DNA from: a virus
Virus record (IMG/VR): IMGVR_UViG_3300043437_000372
Location: 1 to 21,078 of that record
DNA: 21,078 nucleotides
Reading direction: 5' to 3' (one strand)
A program made the translations under genes and the position numbers. Shown here one piece after another: positions 1 through 6,363 of the stretch (its first letter is position 1; each line of letters opens with the position of its first letter). The notes beneath the pieces are model-generated. The model saw nothing but the letters and a program-made list of their open reading frames with translations. It made no database searches and was not told the DNA's origin.

Positions 1-1
1 G

Positions 2-259
2 GTTGAGAAGGATCTCAGCAAGGACAAGGCGTTCGGGATTGCGTATGACGACCTGAGGTTGATCGAGATCCACGACAAGCAGTGCGAGAGCGAGAGGCTT
101 GATACGCTGATCCACGAGCTACTGCATCTGATGAGGCCCTCATGGAGGGAGAAGGAGGTGATCAGGGTGGCGAACTATCTGAAGAGGCACCTGTGGGCTC
201 AGGGTTATCGCAGGAAGCCGCCGCGGGGAGCTTCTGGTAGCCGGGGAGGGTTTCGATAG
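2..259 (+). CDS. Zinc metallopeptidase-like protein (C-terminal part)
   Basis: The frame is open from the left edge of the window to a TAG stop, so this is the C-terminal part (85 codons) of a longer gene. It carries an HELLH motif (HExxH type, two zinc-ligand histidines and a catalytic Glu) inside LDTLIHELLHLMRPSW, then a helix ending in LWAQGYR. This pattern is seen in small phage-encoded metallopeptidase-like proteins. A TTG at 59 could start a shorter product, but the upstream residues (through DKAFGIAYDDLRLIEI) look coding, so I treat it as truncated by the window. Its last 98 nt overlap the convergent gene on the other strand. The peptidase activity and substrate are inferred from the motif only. 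Confidence 0.72.
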   Translation, partial: VEKDLSKDKAFGIAYDDLRLIEIHDKQCESERLDTLIHELLHLMRPSWREKEVIRVANYLKRHLWAQGYRRKPPRGASGSRGGFR

Positions 260-710
260 GGTGGAGAGCTTCTGCGGGTATCACGTAGCCCTCTGAGCGG
301 TCCTTGCCGTACTTCTGGAGGCGTTCCGGTGTCTTGGCCTCGTGGCCGTAGATCCAGCCTCTGATCCAGAAGTCCGGGGAGGTGCCGGTGATGAGAACCC
401 AGATGGCCTTCTCCGAGTCCTGTCTTCGGAGGATCAGGTCGTGGTCGTGTCTGGTCCTGAGCCTGATCTGAAGGCCGGGGAGGTCGTCGTCCTTGAAGGT
501 GTTGATTCCACCTCCCCAGTAGACGTTCAGGTGTTTGGCCACAGCCATCTCGCCACTGGCCCCCTCCAGATGGACGTTCCATGATGCGCCCTCATGGCCG
601 GCGCATTGCTGGAGTCCTCGTTTGAGCGATGCAAGCTGGCGTAGCATTCCTACGTACGAGCCTATGGCGGCCTCGTACCATGACAGTTTGACTCTCGCTC
701 CGGTATTCAT
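162..710 (-). CDS. Phage protein, possible PD-(D/E)XK-like fold
   Basis: This 182-aa protein starts with an ATG that overlaps the upstream stop (ATGA at 707-710), so it is probably translationally coupled. Residues about 45-115 hold a conserved-looking block, HLEGASGEMAVAKHL, then KDDDLPGLQIRLRTR, then WVLITG. An E...D...[EQ]xR layout of this kind resembles degenerate PD-(D/E)XK nuclease folds in phages, but the usual D/ExK lysine is not clear, so nuclease activity is a guess. The Pro/Ser/Ala-rich tail (last about 30 residues) is encoded antisense to the HELLH gene and is probably not part of the folded domain. It is the last gene of the leftward operon and I see no terminator after it. Confidence 0.75.
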   Translation of the reverse strand: MNTGARVKLSWYEAAIGSYVGMLRQLASLKRGLQQCAGHEGASWNVHLEGASGEMAVAKHLNVYWGGGINTFKDDDLPGLQIRLRTRHDHDLILRRQDSEKAIWVLITGTSPDFWIRGWIYGHEAKTPERLQKYGKDRSEGYVIPAEALHPIETLPGYQKLPAAASCDNPEPTGASSDSSPP

Positions 711-964
711 TGCACGACGAGCTTAACGTGGTCGAACTCGAACATCCATCTTGCTCCGCTTTCCATCAGCACCTCCACCCGGTCTGGGCGCGAGGCGTCT
801 GGTGGCAGGCATTCGCCGTAGCCGCGGTGGCGTGTGTTGTCCACCTCGACCTTGGTGCCGCTCTTGAAGTGCTGCTGCTTGTAGCGTTTGAGGCTGTCCC
901 GGTGGGTGCGGTAGTCCCTGACCAGATCCATGATGCTGTACTCGGCTGGCTGGGGGTCGCTCAT
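707..964 (-). CDS. Hypothetical 85-aa protein, SH3/KOW-like beta pattern
   Basis: The ATG at 964 overlaps the stop of the upstream coiled-coil gene (ATGA), which decides the start; the frame runs further upstream but only as a shadow of that gene. Residues about 35-85 read as short beta strands (GTKVEVDN, RVEVLMESGARWMFEFDHVKL), like small phage SH3/KOW-like domains that begin with a Kx(V)xVDN turn. No catalytic motif is visible. The gene is coupled at both ends, with its stop overlapping the next start. Function unknown. Confidence 0.72.
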   Translation of the reverse strand: MSDPQPAEYSIMDLVRDYRTHRDSLKRYKQQHFKSGTKVEVDNTRHRGYGECLPPDASRPDRVEVLMESGARWMFEFDHVKLVVQ

Positions 965-1803
965 TTGATTGCCTCCTTCTCCCAGTCGCGCAGGGCGATC
1001 ACAACTTGGGGCTGCTGGGTGTCGCTGTAGAGGTAACGCTTGAGGCATGCGCAGAGGTTGTTTCCAACCTTCTTCAGCACCGATATCCTGAGGGACTTGT
1101 GCGACAGCTTCTTGATGTAGCTGGCCTCGTCGGAATCCTTCTCGTGGCGCAGCTTGGCGATGTTGTCGGACATCCGCATGGCCCTCACGTCCTTCTCCAC
1201 GATCTCCTTCCCGCGCTCGGCGCACAGCTGGATGACCTGCTTGACGTTGTTGACCAGACTACACGGTTCCGTCTGCTCAAGACCCCAGTGCCTCAGCGAC
1301 TCGTAGATCTCGGCGTTCGCTGCCACCAGTTCGTTGTTGTGCTCGCGGCAGTCATCCCGGTGCTCTCTGTCGTCCTTGATCCGCTTCGTCAGCAACTCGA
1401 TCTGGTTTTTCAGCATCTCGATCGTCTTGGTCCTGTTCTCAACAGACTCCTTGAGCGATGCGATCTTCCCGTCTTGAGAGCCGATCACCTCCTTTAGAGA
1501 CTTGATCTCGGCCTGCAGCTTATTCGACTTCTCAACTGCATCCATGTACATCCTGAGCGTGGTACTCTTCTCACCTTCCAGCAGTGACTTCTTGTAGTCG
1601 AAGCCAGTCGGCTTCGGAGTGCTGGGCGGAACCGGCTCGGATTGGCTCGCGGTTGCCGTCACGGTCACGCTCGGCTGCGGTGCTGCGGCATCTGACTTCT
1701 GCTCTTCGCAGCTTGCCAGTAGTTCTTTGCGGGCTTCATGGAATGCTGCCGTGGTCTGGCTGCGGATCATGTTGCTGATCAGGTTCGCTTGTCGTCTTGT
1801 CAT
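961..1803 (-). CDS. Coiled-coil protein, unknown function
   Basis: This 280-aa protein has a short basic N-terminal helix (about 1-30), a Ser/Thr/Pro/Ala-rich linker (about 35-65), then a long charged heptad-like region (about 75-250) rich in Lys, Glu, Leu and Ile, typical of an extended coiled coil. No enzyme motif, signal peptide or membrane segment is visible. The ATG overlaps the stop of the preceding 55-aa gene and its stop overlaps the next ATG, placing it in a tightly coupled operon. It could be a structural or scaffold-like oligomer or a regulator, but the sequence does not decide. I do not recognise a family. Confidence 0.78.
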   Translation of the reverse strand: MTRRQANLISNMIRSQTTAAFHEARKELLASCEEQKSDAAAPQPSVTVTATASQSEPVPPSTPKPTGFDYKKSLLEGEKSTTLRMYMDAVEKSNKLQAEIKSLKEVIGSQDGKIASLKESVENRTKTIEMLKNQIELLTKRIKDDREHRDDCREHNNELVAANAEIYESLRHWGLEQTEPCSLVNNVKQVIQLCAERGKEIVEKDVRAMRMSDNIAKLRHEKDSDEASYIKKLSHKSLRISVLKKVGNNLCACLKRYLYSDTQQPQVVIALRDWEKEAIK

Positions 1804-1967
1804 GTGGTCTTCTTTCGGTGTCTGCGGTTGTAGATGGTGATGTCGTTCTTGAGCTTGTAGGCCTTGGCTGCGCGGTGTGCTTCACCAGCCTCGGCTTTGG
1901 TCATAGGGCCGCTGTTGATGCCGCTCTGCACGGCCTTGCTGACGCGCTTGCTGTCGAAGACGTTCAT
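1800..1967 (-). CDS. Hypothetical 55-aa protein
   Basis: The ATG at 1967 is preceded by a strong Shine-Dalgarno AGGAGG (about 1975-1980) at good spacing and also overlaps the upstream stop (ATGA), which fixes the start. The small product is basic, with an N-terminal FDSKRVSKAVQSGINSGPMTKAEAGEAHRAAKAYKLKND helical stretch (positions about 4-43) and a KRRHRKK-like basic tail. No family is recognised. The strong ribosome binding site suggests it, and the coiled-coil gene coupled after it, are well translated. Confidence 0.66.
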   Translation of the reverse strand: MNVFDSKRVSKAVQSGINSGPMTKAEAGEAHRAAKAYKLKNDITIYNRRHRKKTT

Positions 1968-2242
1968 CGCTGGCCCTCCTGTCTCATCATTTCGTCTGCC
2001 ATCAGGTAGGCGCACTCGCCAACCCAACTCACGCTAGACTCATCGTCAGCCAACCCAAGCGTCACGACGTGCGCCACGCATTGACCGGCAAGCCTGTGTC
2101 GGAGTGCCTTCTTGATCATGTCATCCAGCCACTTCTCCCCGCTGTCCGGCACGCAGAGGTGGATCGCCGCGTACTGCCGTCCGGTCAGGAGCATGCTGGC
2201 CTTGTCGCTCATGTCCTTGATTGATGGAGGTGCCTCGCTCAC
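1964..2242 (-). CDS. Hypothetical 92-aa protein (GTG start)
   Basis: I place the start at GTG 2242 because it forms a GTGA overlap with the stop of the DHH-family gene upstream. An internal ATG eleven codons later is the alternative. The protein appears alpha-helical (residues about 30-90) with no recognisable motif; it contains two Cys (about 30 and 60) and ends in a Met/Glu-rich helix. It is translationally coupled on both sides. Function unknown. Confidence 0.62.
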   Translation of the reverse strand: MSEAPPSIKDMSDKASMLLTGRQYAAIHLCVPDSGEKWLDDMIKKALRHRLAGQCVAHVVTLGLADDESSVSWVGECAYLMADEMMRQEGQR

Positions 2243-3243
2243 ACGGCACCTCTGTTCAGGATTTTCTCCAGCTGGCCCAGCGATATGCGGAACCCACATG
2301 CCCCCTTGTGCCCACCGCCCTTGTACTTCACGGCGATCAGCGACAGGTCGTGGCGCGTCTTCCCCTCTATGTGGTAGAGGCTCACCAGCACTTGCTTGCC
2401 GTCGTAGCGCCACGCGAAGCAGGCGTCGTGTTCAGGCTTGATGCCGCCCTTGAGCAGGTCGCTGTTGCCGCGCTGCCCTATGTTCAGGGCGCAGAAGGTC
2501 AGGCCCTCCCACTTGATGGTGTGCGCGTAGGCCGCGCTGTACTCGTCGGCCTGCTTGTCCACGTAGGACTTGATGGAGTAGCCCTGAGCGACTGCGTCTA
2601 ACAGATCGAGGGATTCACTGCGTGCCCCGGTAACGGCACCAAGGAACTCGTTATCGACGAGGCGTCGGTAGGCTGTATCACTCAGTCCCCGAAGTCCGAA
2701 CTGCAACGCCTTGGCATCGGGGTCACGGTGGTCCCAGATGTCGTACTCCCCGGCGAGGCGGATCAAGGCGGGCTCCTTCACCTTGCGGTCGATGAACTCT
2801 TGCTTGGAAGGCAGCACGCCAAGATCACCACCCGGATTGACGAACCACTGCCAGCACAGGCGGCACGCGGCCACACCATCGATGCGGAGGCCTTGGAACG
2901 CTCCGGGGTGCGGCTCAGCGTCACTAGGTGTGGCGTCCCACTTCTCGATGGCGCTCTTGTGGTGGTCAATCCATACGATCTTGTCGCGGAGTCCTGGTCG
3001 CGCCATGAGCTCGTCAACCGAGAGGTCAACAATGTAGATGGCGTCGTAGTCGGCCCAGTCTGCTGGCGCGATGTTATGGTTCACGTTTGACCAGTCGTGC
3101 GGTGGCCTGACCGGCCGTCCATAATCCCACCCGTAGGAGTGGATGGTGGCGTTGGGATGCAGGCGGTTCAGCCAGTAGCGGCAGACCTCGTTCGAGAGCT
3201 TCCCATCGAAGTCGGCGTCGTGATAGATGATTGCGATGTTCAT
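2239..3243 (-). CDS. DHH/DHHA1-family phosphoesterase
   Basis: This 334-aa protein has all the hallmarks of the DHH phosphoesterase superfamily. The N-terminal metal motifs are DADFDG (about 9-14), IVDLS with Asp 73 and the signature DHH at 93-95 (WIDHHKS). A GEYDIWDH segment follows (about 165-172), and a C-terminal DHHA1 motif GGGHKGACGF lies at about 309-318. Such enzymes use two Mn/Mg ions to hydrolyse short RNA, pAp, or cyclic-dinucleotide-derived products (NrnA/GdpP type). The substrate here is not known. The start is put at 3243, right before the strand leading to motif I. An in-frame ATG at 3285 in the same ACACC-ATG context would add 14 residues and include a hairpin. It lies directly downstream of the Tad2-like gene. 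Confidence 0.88.
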   Translation of the reverse strand: MNIAIIYHDADFDGKLSNEVCRYWLNRLHPNATIHSYGWDYGRPVRPPHDWSNVNHNIAPADWADYDAIYIVDLSVDELMARPGLRDKIVWIDHHKSAIEKWDATPSDAEPHPGAFQGLRIDGVAACRLCWQWFVNPGGDLGVLPSKQEFIDRKVKEPALIRLAGEYDIWDHRDPDAKALQFGLRGLSDTAYRRLVDNEFLGAVTGARSESLDLLDAVAQGYSIKSYVDKQADEYSAAYAHTIKWEGLTFCALNIGQRGNSDLLKGGIKPEHDACFAWRYDGKQVLVSLYHIEGKTRHDLSLIAVKYKGGGHKGACGFRISLGQLEKILNRGAV

Positions 3244-3257
3244 GGTGTGAAAGGGGG

Positions 3258-3285
3258 ATGATCCCGAAACGAATTTCGGGATCAT
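3258..3285 (-). promoter_or_regulatory. Intercistronic hairpin with UUCG tetraloop
   Basis: Perfect inverted repeat: 12-bp arms at 3258-3269 and 3274-3285 with a 4-nt loop that reads TTCG on the - strand, so the mRNA has a UUCG tetraloop. It sits 4 nt after the stop of the Tad2-like gene and 14 nt before the DHH-gene start. It is followed by a C-run, not a U-run, so it is not a classic intrinsic terminator. UUCG hairpins in phage intercistronic regions are known to stabilise mRNA or modulate translation. Its role here is inferred. Confidence 0.7.
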
Positions 3286-3289
3286 GGTG

Positions 3290-3532
3290 TCAGGCGTTAT
3301 AGGCCCAATCGTTGGCGAGGAGGTCGGTCTGCGAGGCCAGCCACGGCACACGCGATCCGTTGGGGTAGGCCGGGTGGCCCTTGGGGTACTCGATGTAGAT
3401 GTAGGGCAGCGTCATCTTGCTGTTGGCATCGGGCGTCTGCAGCTGCAGCCACATGCCCTTGCCGTTCCACCCTGATCGGTAGACGGCCTTGCCCTTCTTG
3501 AGCCACTCCAATGCTTGTCCGAAGTTCAGCAT
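3290..3532 (-). CDS. tad2: Tad2-like anti-Thoeris protein (DUF2829)
   Basis: The 80-aa product matches the DUF2829 layout throughout: N-terminal LNFGQALEWLKKGKAV, then RSGWNGKGMWLQLQ, then KMTLPYIYIEY, and the C-terminal VPWLASQTDLLANDW. DUF2829 is the Tad2 family. Characterised phage members act in the infected cell as a sponge that tightly binds the Thoeris second messenger 1''-3' gcADPR, so that the effector ThsA is not switched on. The length is typical of the family. The ATG at 3532 overlaps the end of thyX by 7 nt. That this copy binds the same signal is inference from family; some DUF2829 homologues may bind other ligands. Confidence 0.88.
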   Translation of the reverse strand: MLNFGQALEWLKKGKAVYRSGWNGKGMWLQLQTPDANSKMTLPYIYIEYPKGHPAYPNGSRVPWLASQTDLLANDWAYNA

Positions 3533-4272
3533 ACGTTCTCTTTCTTCATGTTGTTCAGTTCCTGTTTCAGGCGTTCGATCTCGTTCTTGAGCGACTGGAC
3601 CTCGCTCACCCGCAGGCCCATCGCCTCGTGGACCGTCGGGAAATGTTTGGCGAACTCAGCGCGGATCGCCTCGGCCACCTCGCGGTGCTCCTTCTGGGCG
3701 TGCGGTGACGTGCGCTGGTCGAGGTAGTGAATCCACGTCCTCGCGCTACCCTTCATAAACATCCGCGTCTTGGTGGACAGCGGCAGGACGAAGCGGGCGC
3801 TCTCCGGTGCAACACCGCCCTCGATGAGGGTCTCGTAGGCACGCACCGAGTGCTCGACCGCGTGCTTGTAGACAAAGTGCAGGATGTCGTCAGTGGAGAT
3901 CTCCTCACCGCTACCCTGCCGGTTGCCGCCAGCCGCCTTCATCCGCAACCGGACAGGCTCGATGATGGTCTCCAGCTTCCGCACGTCGGCGTACCGCTGG
4001 CTGAACTGCTGGAACCGCGCTGACCAGTGGCGCAGGATCTGCATCGAGATGGAGATGCTGGTCTCGATCTCGACGGTCAGGTCGGCCTGCTCGAACACCG
4101 ACCAGTGGCCCTCGCGCATGCAGAAGTGCAGCAGCTTCGGCCCGGTCTCGTGGTTGTGCTGGTTGTTCGGGTTTGAGACCCGAGCCTCGTAGACGATGAG
4201 CTCGTCTGGTGTGAGCTCGCGACCGTTGTCGGTGACGAGCGACTTGGTGACAGCGACGGAGGAGACTTTCAT
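3526..4272 (-). CDS. thyX: Flavin-dependent thymidylate synthase ThyX
   Basis: ThyX makes dTMP from dUMP using methylene-tetrahydrofolate, FAD and NAD(P)H, supplying thymidylate for phage DNA synthesis. The ThyX motif is at 81-91, RHWSARFQQFS, followed by QRYAD. The family signature is RHR-x7-S, so spacing and Ser 91 are right but the third Arg is Trp. Other family blocks are present: LLHFCMREGHWSVFEQ (about 47-62), ESARFVLPLSTKT (about 157-169) and SARTWIHYLDQR (about 176-187). At 248 aa it has normal length, plus a C-terminal extension (about 220-245) predicted to be coiled coil. The start overlaps the upstream stop (TAATG). Family assignment is firm; activity with the altered motif is untested. 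Confidence 0.92.
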   Translation of the reverse strand: MKVSSVAVTKSLVTDNGRELTPDELIVYEARVSNPNNQHNHETGPKLLHFCMREGHWSVFEQADLTVEIETSISISMQILRHWSARFQQFSQRYADVRKLETIIEPVRLRMKAAGGNRQGSGEEISTDDILHFVYKHAVEHSVRAYETLIEGGVAPESARFVLPLSTKTRMFMKGSARTWIHYLDQRTSPHAQKEHREVAEAIRAEFAKHFPTVHEAMGLRVSEVQSLKNEIERLKQELNNMKKENVC

Positions 4273-4874
4273 TAGGCGTTCAGGGTAATCTCTTCAGCGG
4301 TAGGCCACGCGGTTCCCTCGGCTTTAGCCCAGAAGTTCTTAGCGATCTCCTCGTTGCCACCAGCCAGACGCAGGTACTCGGCCTTGCGCTCAGCGCGAAC
4401 CTTGGCGTTGTACGCTTGCTGACGCACCGCACTGAACTTCTCAAGACACTCTTCGCTCACCTTGTCAAACTCGGTGGTGTCGTCGAAGTATTCCATGAAC
4501 TTCGCCACCTTGGTCTCGTGCTTGCTCACGCCGACGAAGACGGTCTCGACGTTCACTTCCGAATTAACGATCTTCAGGTTGTCGTCCTTGTAGCCGACCT
4601 TCTCGATCTTCACCAAACCCTCCAAAGCAGCGATAGCCTTGGCCTCGTCGAGCCACGCGAAGTCGGTGGCGTACCACCCCTGACGCAGACGGAAGACTTT
4701 GACCGCCTCTGCTGGTTTCTGGTAGCCGCGCCACTCGCTGCGACGTAGCGCCTCAGAGAGCGTGATTGGGGGTTTGATGCCTCGATCGATGGCCTCAAGA
4801 CGGATCGCGTCGTTGAGCTCTTCGTTGGTCAGATCGAGTGTCTCGTTTCTTGTGAGTTGGCTGAATGGTTTCAT
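4272..4874 (-). CDS. Hypothetical 200-aa phage protein
   Basis: I start this at ATG 4874, which lies 12 nt from the conserved promoter palindrome (4887-4899). The longer upstream frame would run through that promoter and the membrane-protein gene. The N-terminal part (about 10-45, LTNEELNDAIRLEAIDRGIKPPITLSEAL) is helical and looks conserved. The middle is mixed alpha/beta, and the C-terminal part (about 140-190) is a charged helix rich in Ala, Lys and Glu. No catalytic motif is recognised. It is the first gene of the unit that continues into thyX. No Shine-Dalgarno is visible, and the mRNA may have only a few leader bases. Confidence 0.75.
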   Translation of the reverse strand: MKPFSQLTRNETLDLTNEELNDAIRLEAIDRGIKPPITLSEALRRSEWRGYQKPAEAVKVFRLRQGWYATDFAWLDEAKAIAALEGLVKIEKVGYKDDNLKIVNSEVNVETVFVGVSKHETKVAKFMEYFDDTTEFDKVSEECLEKFSAVRQQAYNAKVRAERKAEYLRLAGGNEEIAKNFWAKAEGTAWPTAEEITLNA

Positions 4875-4886
4875 GTAGCGGGAACA

Positions 4887-4915
4887 GGTGTAAAACACCA
4901 CGTGTCCAACGTCAA
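4887..4915 (-). promoter_or_regulatory. Promoter with GGTGTNNNACACC palindrome (copy 1)
   Basis: On the - strand a TTGACG -35 (4915-4910) is followed after exactly 10 nt by the perfect palindrome GGTGT-TTT-ACACC (4899-4887). The expected -10 hexamer at 17-nt spacing is TACACC, inside the palindrome. The -35 overlaps the TGA stop of the small membrane protein gene. The start codon of the next gene is 12 nt further, implying a very short leader. Confidence 0.72.
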
Positions 4916-5064
4916 GAGAGTCTGGTGCGTTTTTTTCTGGGTAGCATAACGAACAGGACGCATACACCCAGCGAGAGGGCGATCGGCCACGTCGCGAGGA
5001 TGAAGAGGCCGACGCCGTAGGCCATGCACCAGAGCTCGAGGGCGATTTTCTTGATGAAATCCAT
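4912..5064 (-). CDS. Small membrane protein, 50 aa
   Basis: A short ATG-to-TGA frame (5064 to 4912) fills the gap between the 180-aa gene and promoter copy 1. The product starts MDFIKKIALELW, then has one long or two short hydrophobic segments (about 11-26 and 28-41, rich in Leu, Val, Ala, Phe and Ile), and ends in the basic tail PRKKRTRLS. This fits an inner-membrane protein with a cytoplasmic positive tail. It is too small to assign. Holin-like or host-membrane-modifying roles are possible, but there are no lysis genes nearby. No Shine-Dalgarno is obvious. Confidence 0.55.
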   Translation of the reverse strand: MDFIKKIALELWCMAYGVGLFILATWPIALSLGVCVLFVMLPRKKRTRLS

Positions 5065-5065
5065 A

Positions 5066-5083
5066 GGCTGAGAATCTCAAGCC
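5066..5083. repeat. Imperfect palindrome before small membrane gene
   Basis: GGCTGAGA and TCTCAAGCC are inverted copies with one bulged base, separated by a single A. The palindrome sits in the 20-nt gap between the stop of the 180-aa gene and the start of the membrane-protein gene. The loop is too short for a good RNA hairpin, so a DNA-binding site is the more natural reading. Weak evidence. Confidence 0.3.
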
Positions 5084-5084
5084 G

Positions 5085-5627
5085 TCACTCGCAAGACCAC
5101 ACTTCGTTCGAGAGTTTGAGCCCCGTAGGCCACTGGGGCTCCACGAACGACTTCTCCATGAAGAGCACCTTGTCGGTCGGTTGGATCGTCAGCCTCCCGT
5201 TGTAGAGCTTGATGAACATGAACTCCTTGGCCTGCGATGGGTGCCGAGAAAACCCGTCGTCGATGGGCGCTGCCGTAAAAATGTACTCGCCGTTCAACTT
5301 CTGGTCTTCGCATTTCGCTGAGCACTCAACCCCACGCAGGTAGGTGTACTCGATGGTGGAAAACTCTCGGCCGTAGCAGTCCCATCGCTGAGCTTGCTGC
5401 GGTGTCCAGATCGCATCTGGCTTCTCGTTGAAGGCTATCAGGTGCGGCGGGATCGATCTGTAGACCGCCCCACATTCCAGCATGACCGTGCAGCCCCACA
5501 TTCGGCCCGGTATCGAGACAAGCCCGAACCAGACGCATGGCGCGAAACCTTCACCGCTGCTGATAGCCGCTGCGTCAACGTAGCAGTACTGGTGGTGCGG
5601 CAGCTGTCCTGACTGATGGTAGCTCAA
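5085..5627 (-). CDS. Hypothetical 180-aa phage protein (TTG start)
   Basis: The start is the TTG at 5627, chosen because a strong AAGGAGG lies 7 nt upstream, just after the stop of the previous gene. The protein begins SYHQSGQLPHHQYCYVDAAA and has further conserved-looking segments (PGRMWGCTVMLECGAVYR at about 41-58, RWDCYGREFSTIEYTYLRG at about 80-98, and EYIFTAAPIDDGFS at about 113-126). It ends in LSNEVWSCE. I recognise this pattern from uncharacterised proteins of environmental phages, but no function is known to me. It is rich in aromatic residues and Cys, and mostly beta-like. No signal peptide or membrane segment is seen. Confidence 0.82.
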   Translation of the reverse strand: MSYHQSGQLPHHQYCYVDAAAISSGEGFAPCVWFGLVSIPGRMWGCTVMLECGAVYRSIPPHLIAFNEKPDAIWTPQQAQRWDCYGREFSTIEYTYLRGVECSAKCEDQKLNGEYIFTAAPIDDGFSRHPSQAKEFMFIKLYNGRLTIQPTDKVLFMEKSFVEPQWPTGLKLSNEVWSCE

Positions 5628-5646
5628 TCGATGCCCTCCTTCTTGG

Positions 5647-5898
5647 TTAGACCCACTCGGGTAGCGCCTTCTTGAGTTGAATCAGTGTGCAGTCGGTTCC
5701 GTCAGCGAGGTTGCGGTGCTGGTTCAGGGTGCTGAGGATGGCGGCCTCCAGCGCCCTGTTCCTATCCAGCAGCCTGTTGAGCTCCTTCACAATCGTGAGC
5801 GGGGCGGTGTCAGCGAGCACGGAAAACTCGGGCGTGTGAATCAGGAATCCGTTTCTCGGCGGCATGTGCGGAAGCCGCTCGATGGCGTACCGCCTCAC
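5647..5898 (-). CDS. Hypothetical 83-aa protein
   Basis: The ATG at 5898 overlaps the upstream stop (ATGA) and is also preceded by a strong AAGGAGG (about 5906-5912), so the start is well supported. The N-terminal part (about 1-35) is mixed, followed by a helix rich in Leu, Asn and Arg (about 36-65, LNRLLDRNRALEAAILSTLNQH) that could self-associate. No family is recognised. It lies between two other small unknowns of the RNA-ligase unit. Confidence 0.66.
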   Translation of the reverse strand: MRRYAIERLPHMPPRNGFLIHTPEFSVLADTAPLTIVKELNRLLDRNRALEAAILSTLNQHRNLADGTDCTLIQLKKALPEWV

Positions 5899-6362
5899 GG
5901 CTTGGCCTCCTTTTTAGCCTTTCCCCACCTGATTGATGCGCCGTGGAAAACGGAATCGGAATTATACGTTTCGATGCGGTGGCGCAAATAGCAGATGAGT
6001 TCATCACCTGCAGACTCAAGACGCTTGATGTGCTGCATCGCCTCCGTGTACTTACGAGCCAACTCGGCTGCGATGGTCTCGGCCACATGGTCACCAACGC
6101 ACACGCCGTGCTTCTCGGTCGCGCCGGGGAAGTTCTTCTGGTCGTCCTTGAACCACGGGTAGTCGAGCACCTTTCCACAGGTCTGCTCGATCGTTATGTT
6201 TTGCTTCGCGATTCCGTCACGCAGCTGCATGATCATCGCGCCCAACTCTTCCAGACGCTGAGCGGACTCCGCCACGCAGGCGTTGGCCACACCGTCCTCT
6301 GACTGGATGTCCTCGGAAAGCTGCCGCAACGCTTTGATCAGGGTTTCGGTCTGGGTTTTCAC
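5895..6362 (-). CDS. Hypothetical 155-aa protein (GTG start)
   Basis: I choose GTG 6362, one base after the RNA-ligase stop and about 11 nt behind an AAGGA, rather than the ATG 72 nt upstream that would run into the ligase gene. The protein is mostly helical and acidic: residues about 1-55 form a coiled-coil-like segment, a short tract follows with Cys 64 and a PWFKDDQKNFPG turn (about 70-81), then more helices and a basic tail GKAKKEAKP. No catalytic motif is seen. It is coupled to the following 83-aa gene. Function unknown. Confidence 0.7.
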   Translation of the reverse strand: MKTQTETLIKALRQLSEDIQSEDGVANACVAESAQRLEELGAMIMQLRDGIAKQNITIEQTCGKVLDYPWFKDDQKNFPGATEKHGVCVGDHVAETIAAELARKYTEAMQHIKRLESAGDELICYLRHRIETYNSDSVFHGASIRWGKAKKEAKP

Positions 6363-6363
6363 T

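Noticed and set aside
342-1497. Several + strand frames (342-584, 710-1030, 1006-1497)
   Set aside because: They are antisense shadows of coupled - strand genes, with Val/Leu/Arg-rich composition and no recognisable domains.
4875-4967. Longer start of the 200-aa gene at 4967
   Set aside because: It would cross promoter copy 1 and overlap the small membrane gene; the added residues look random.
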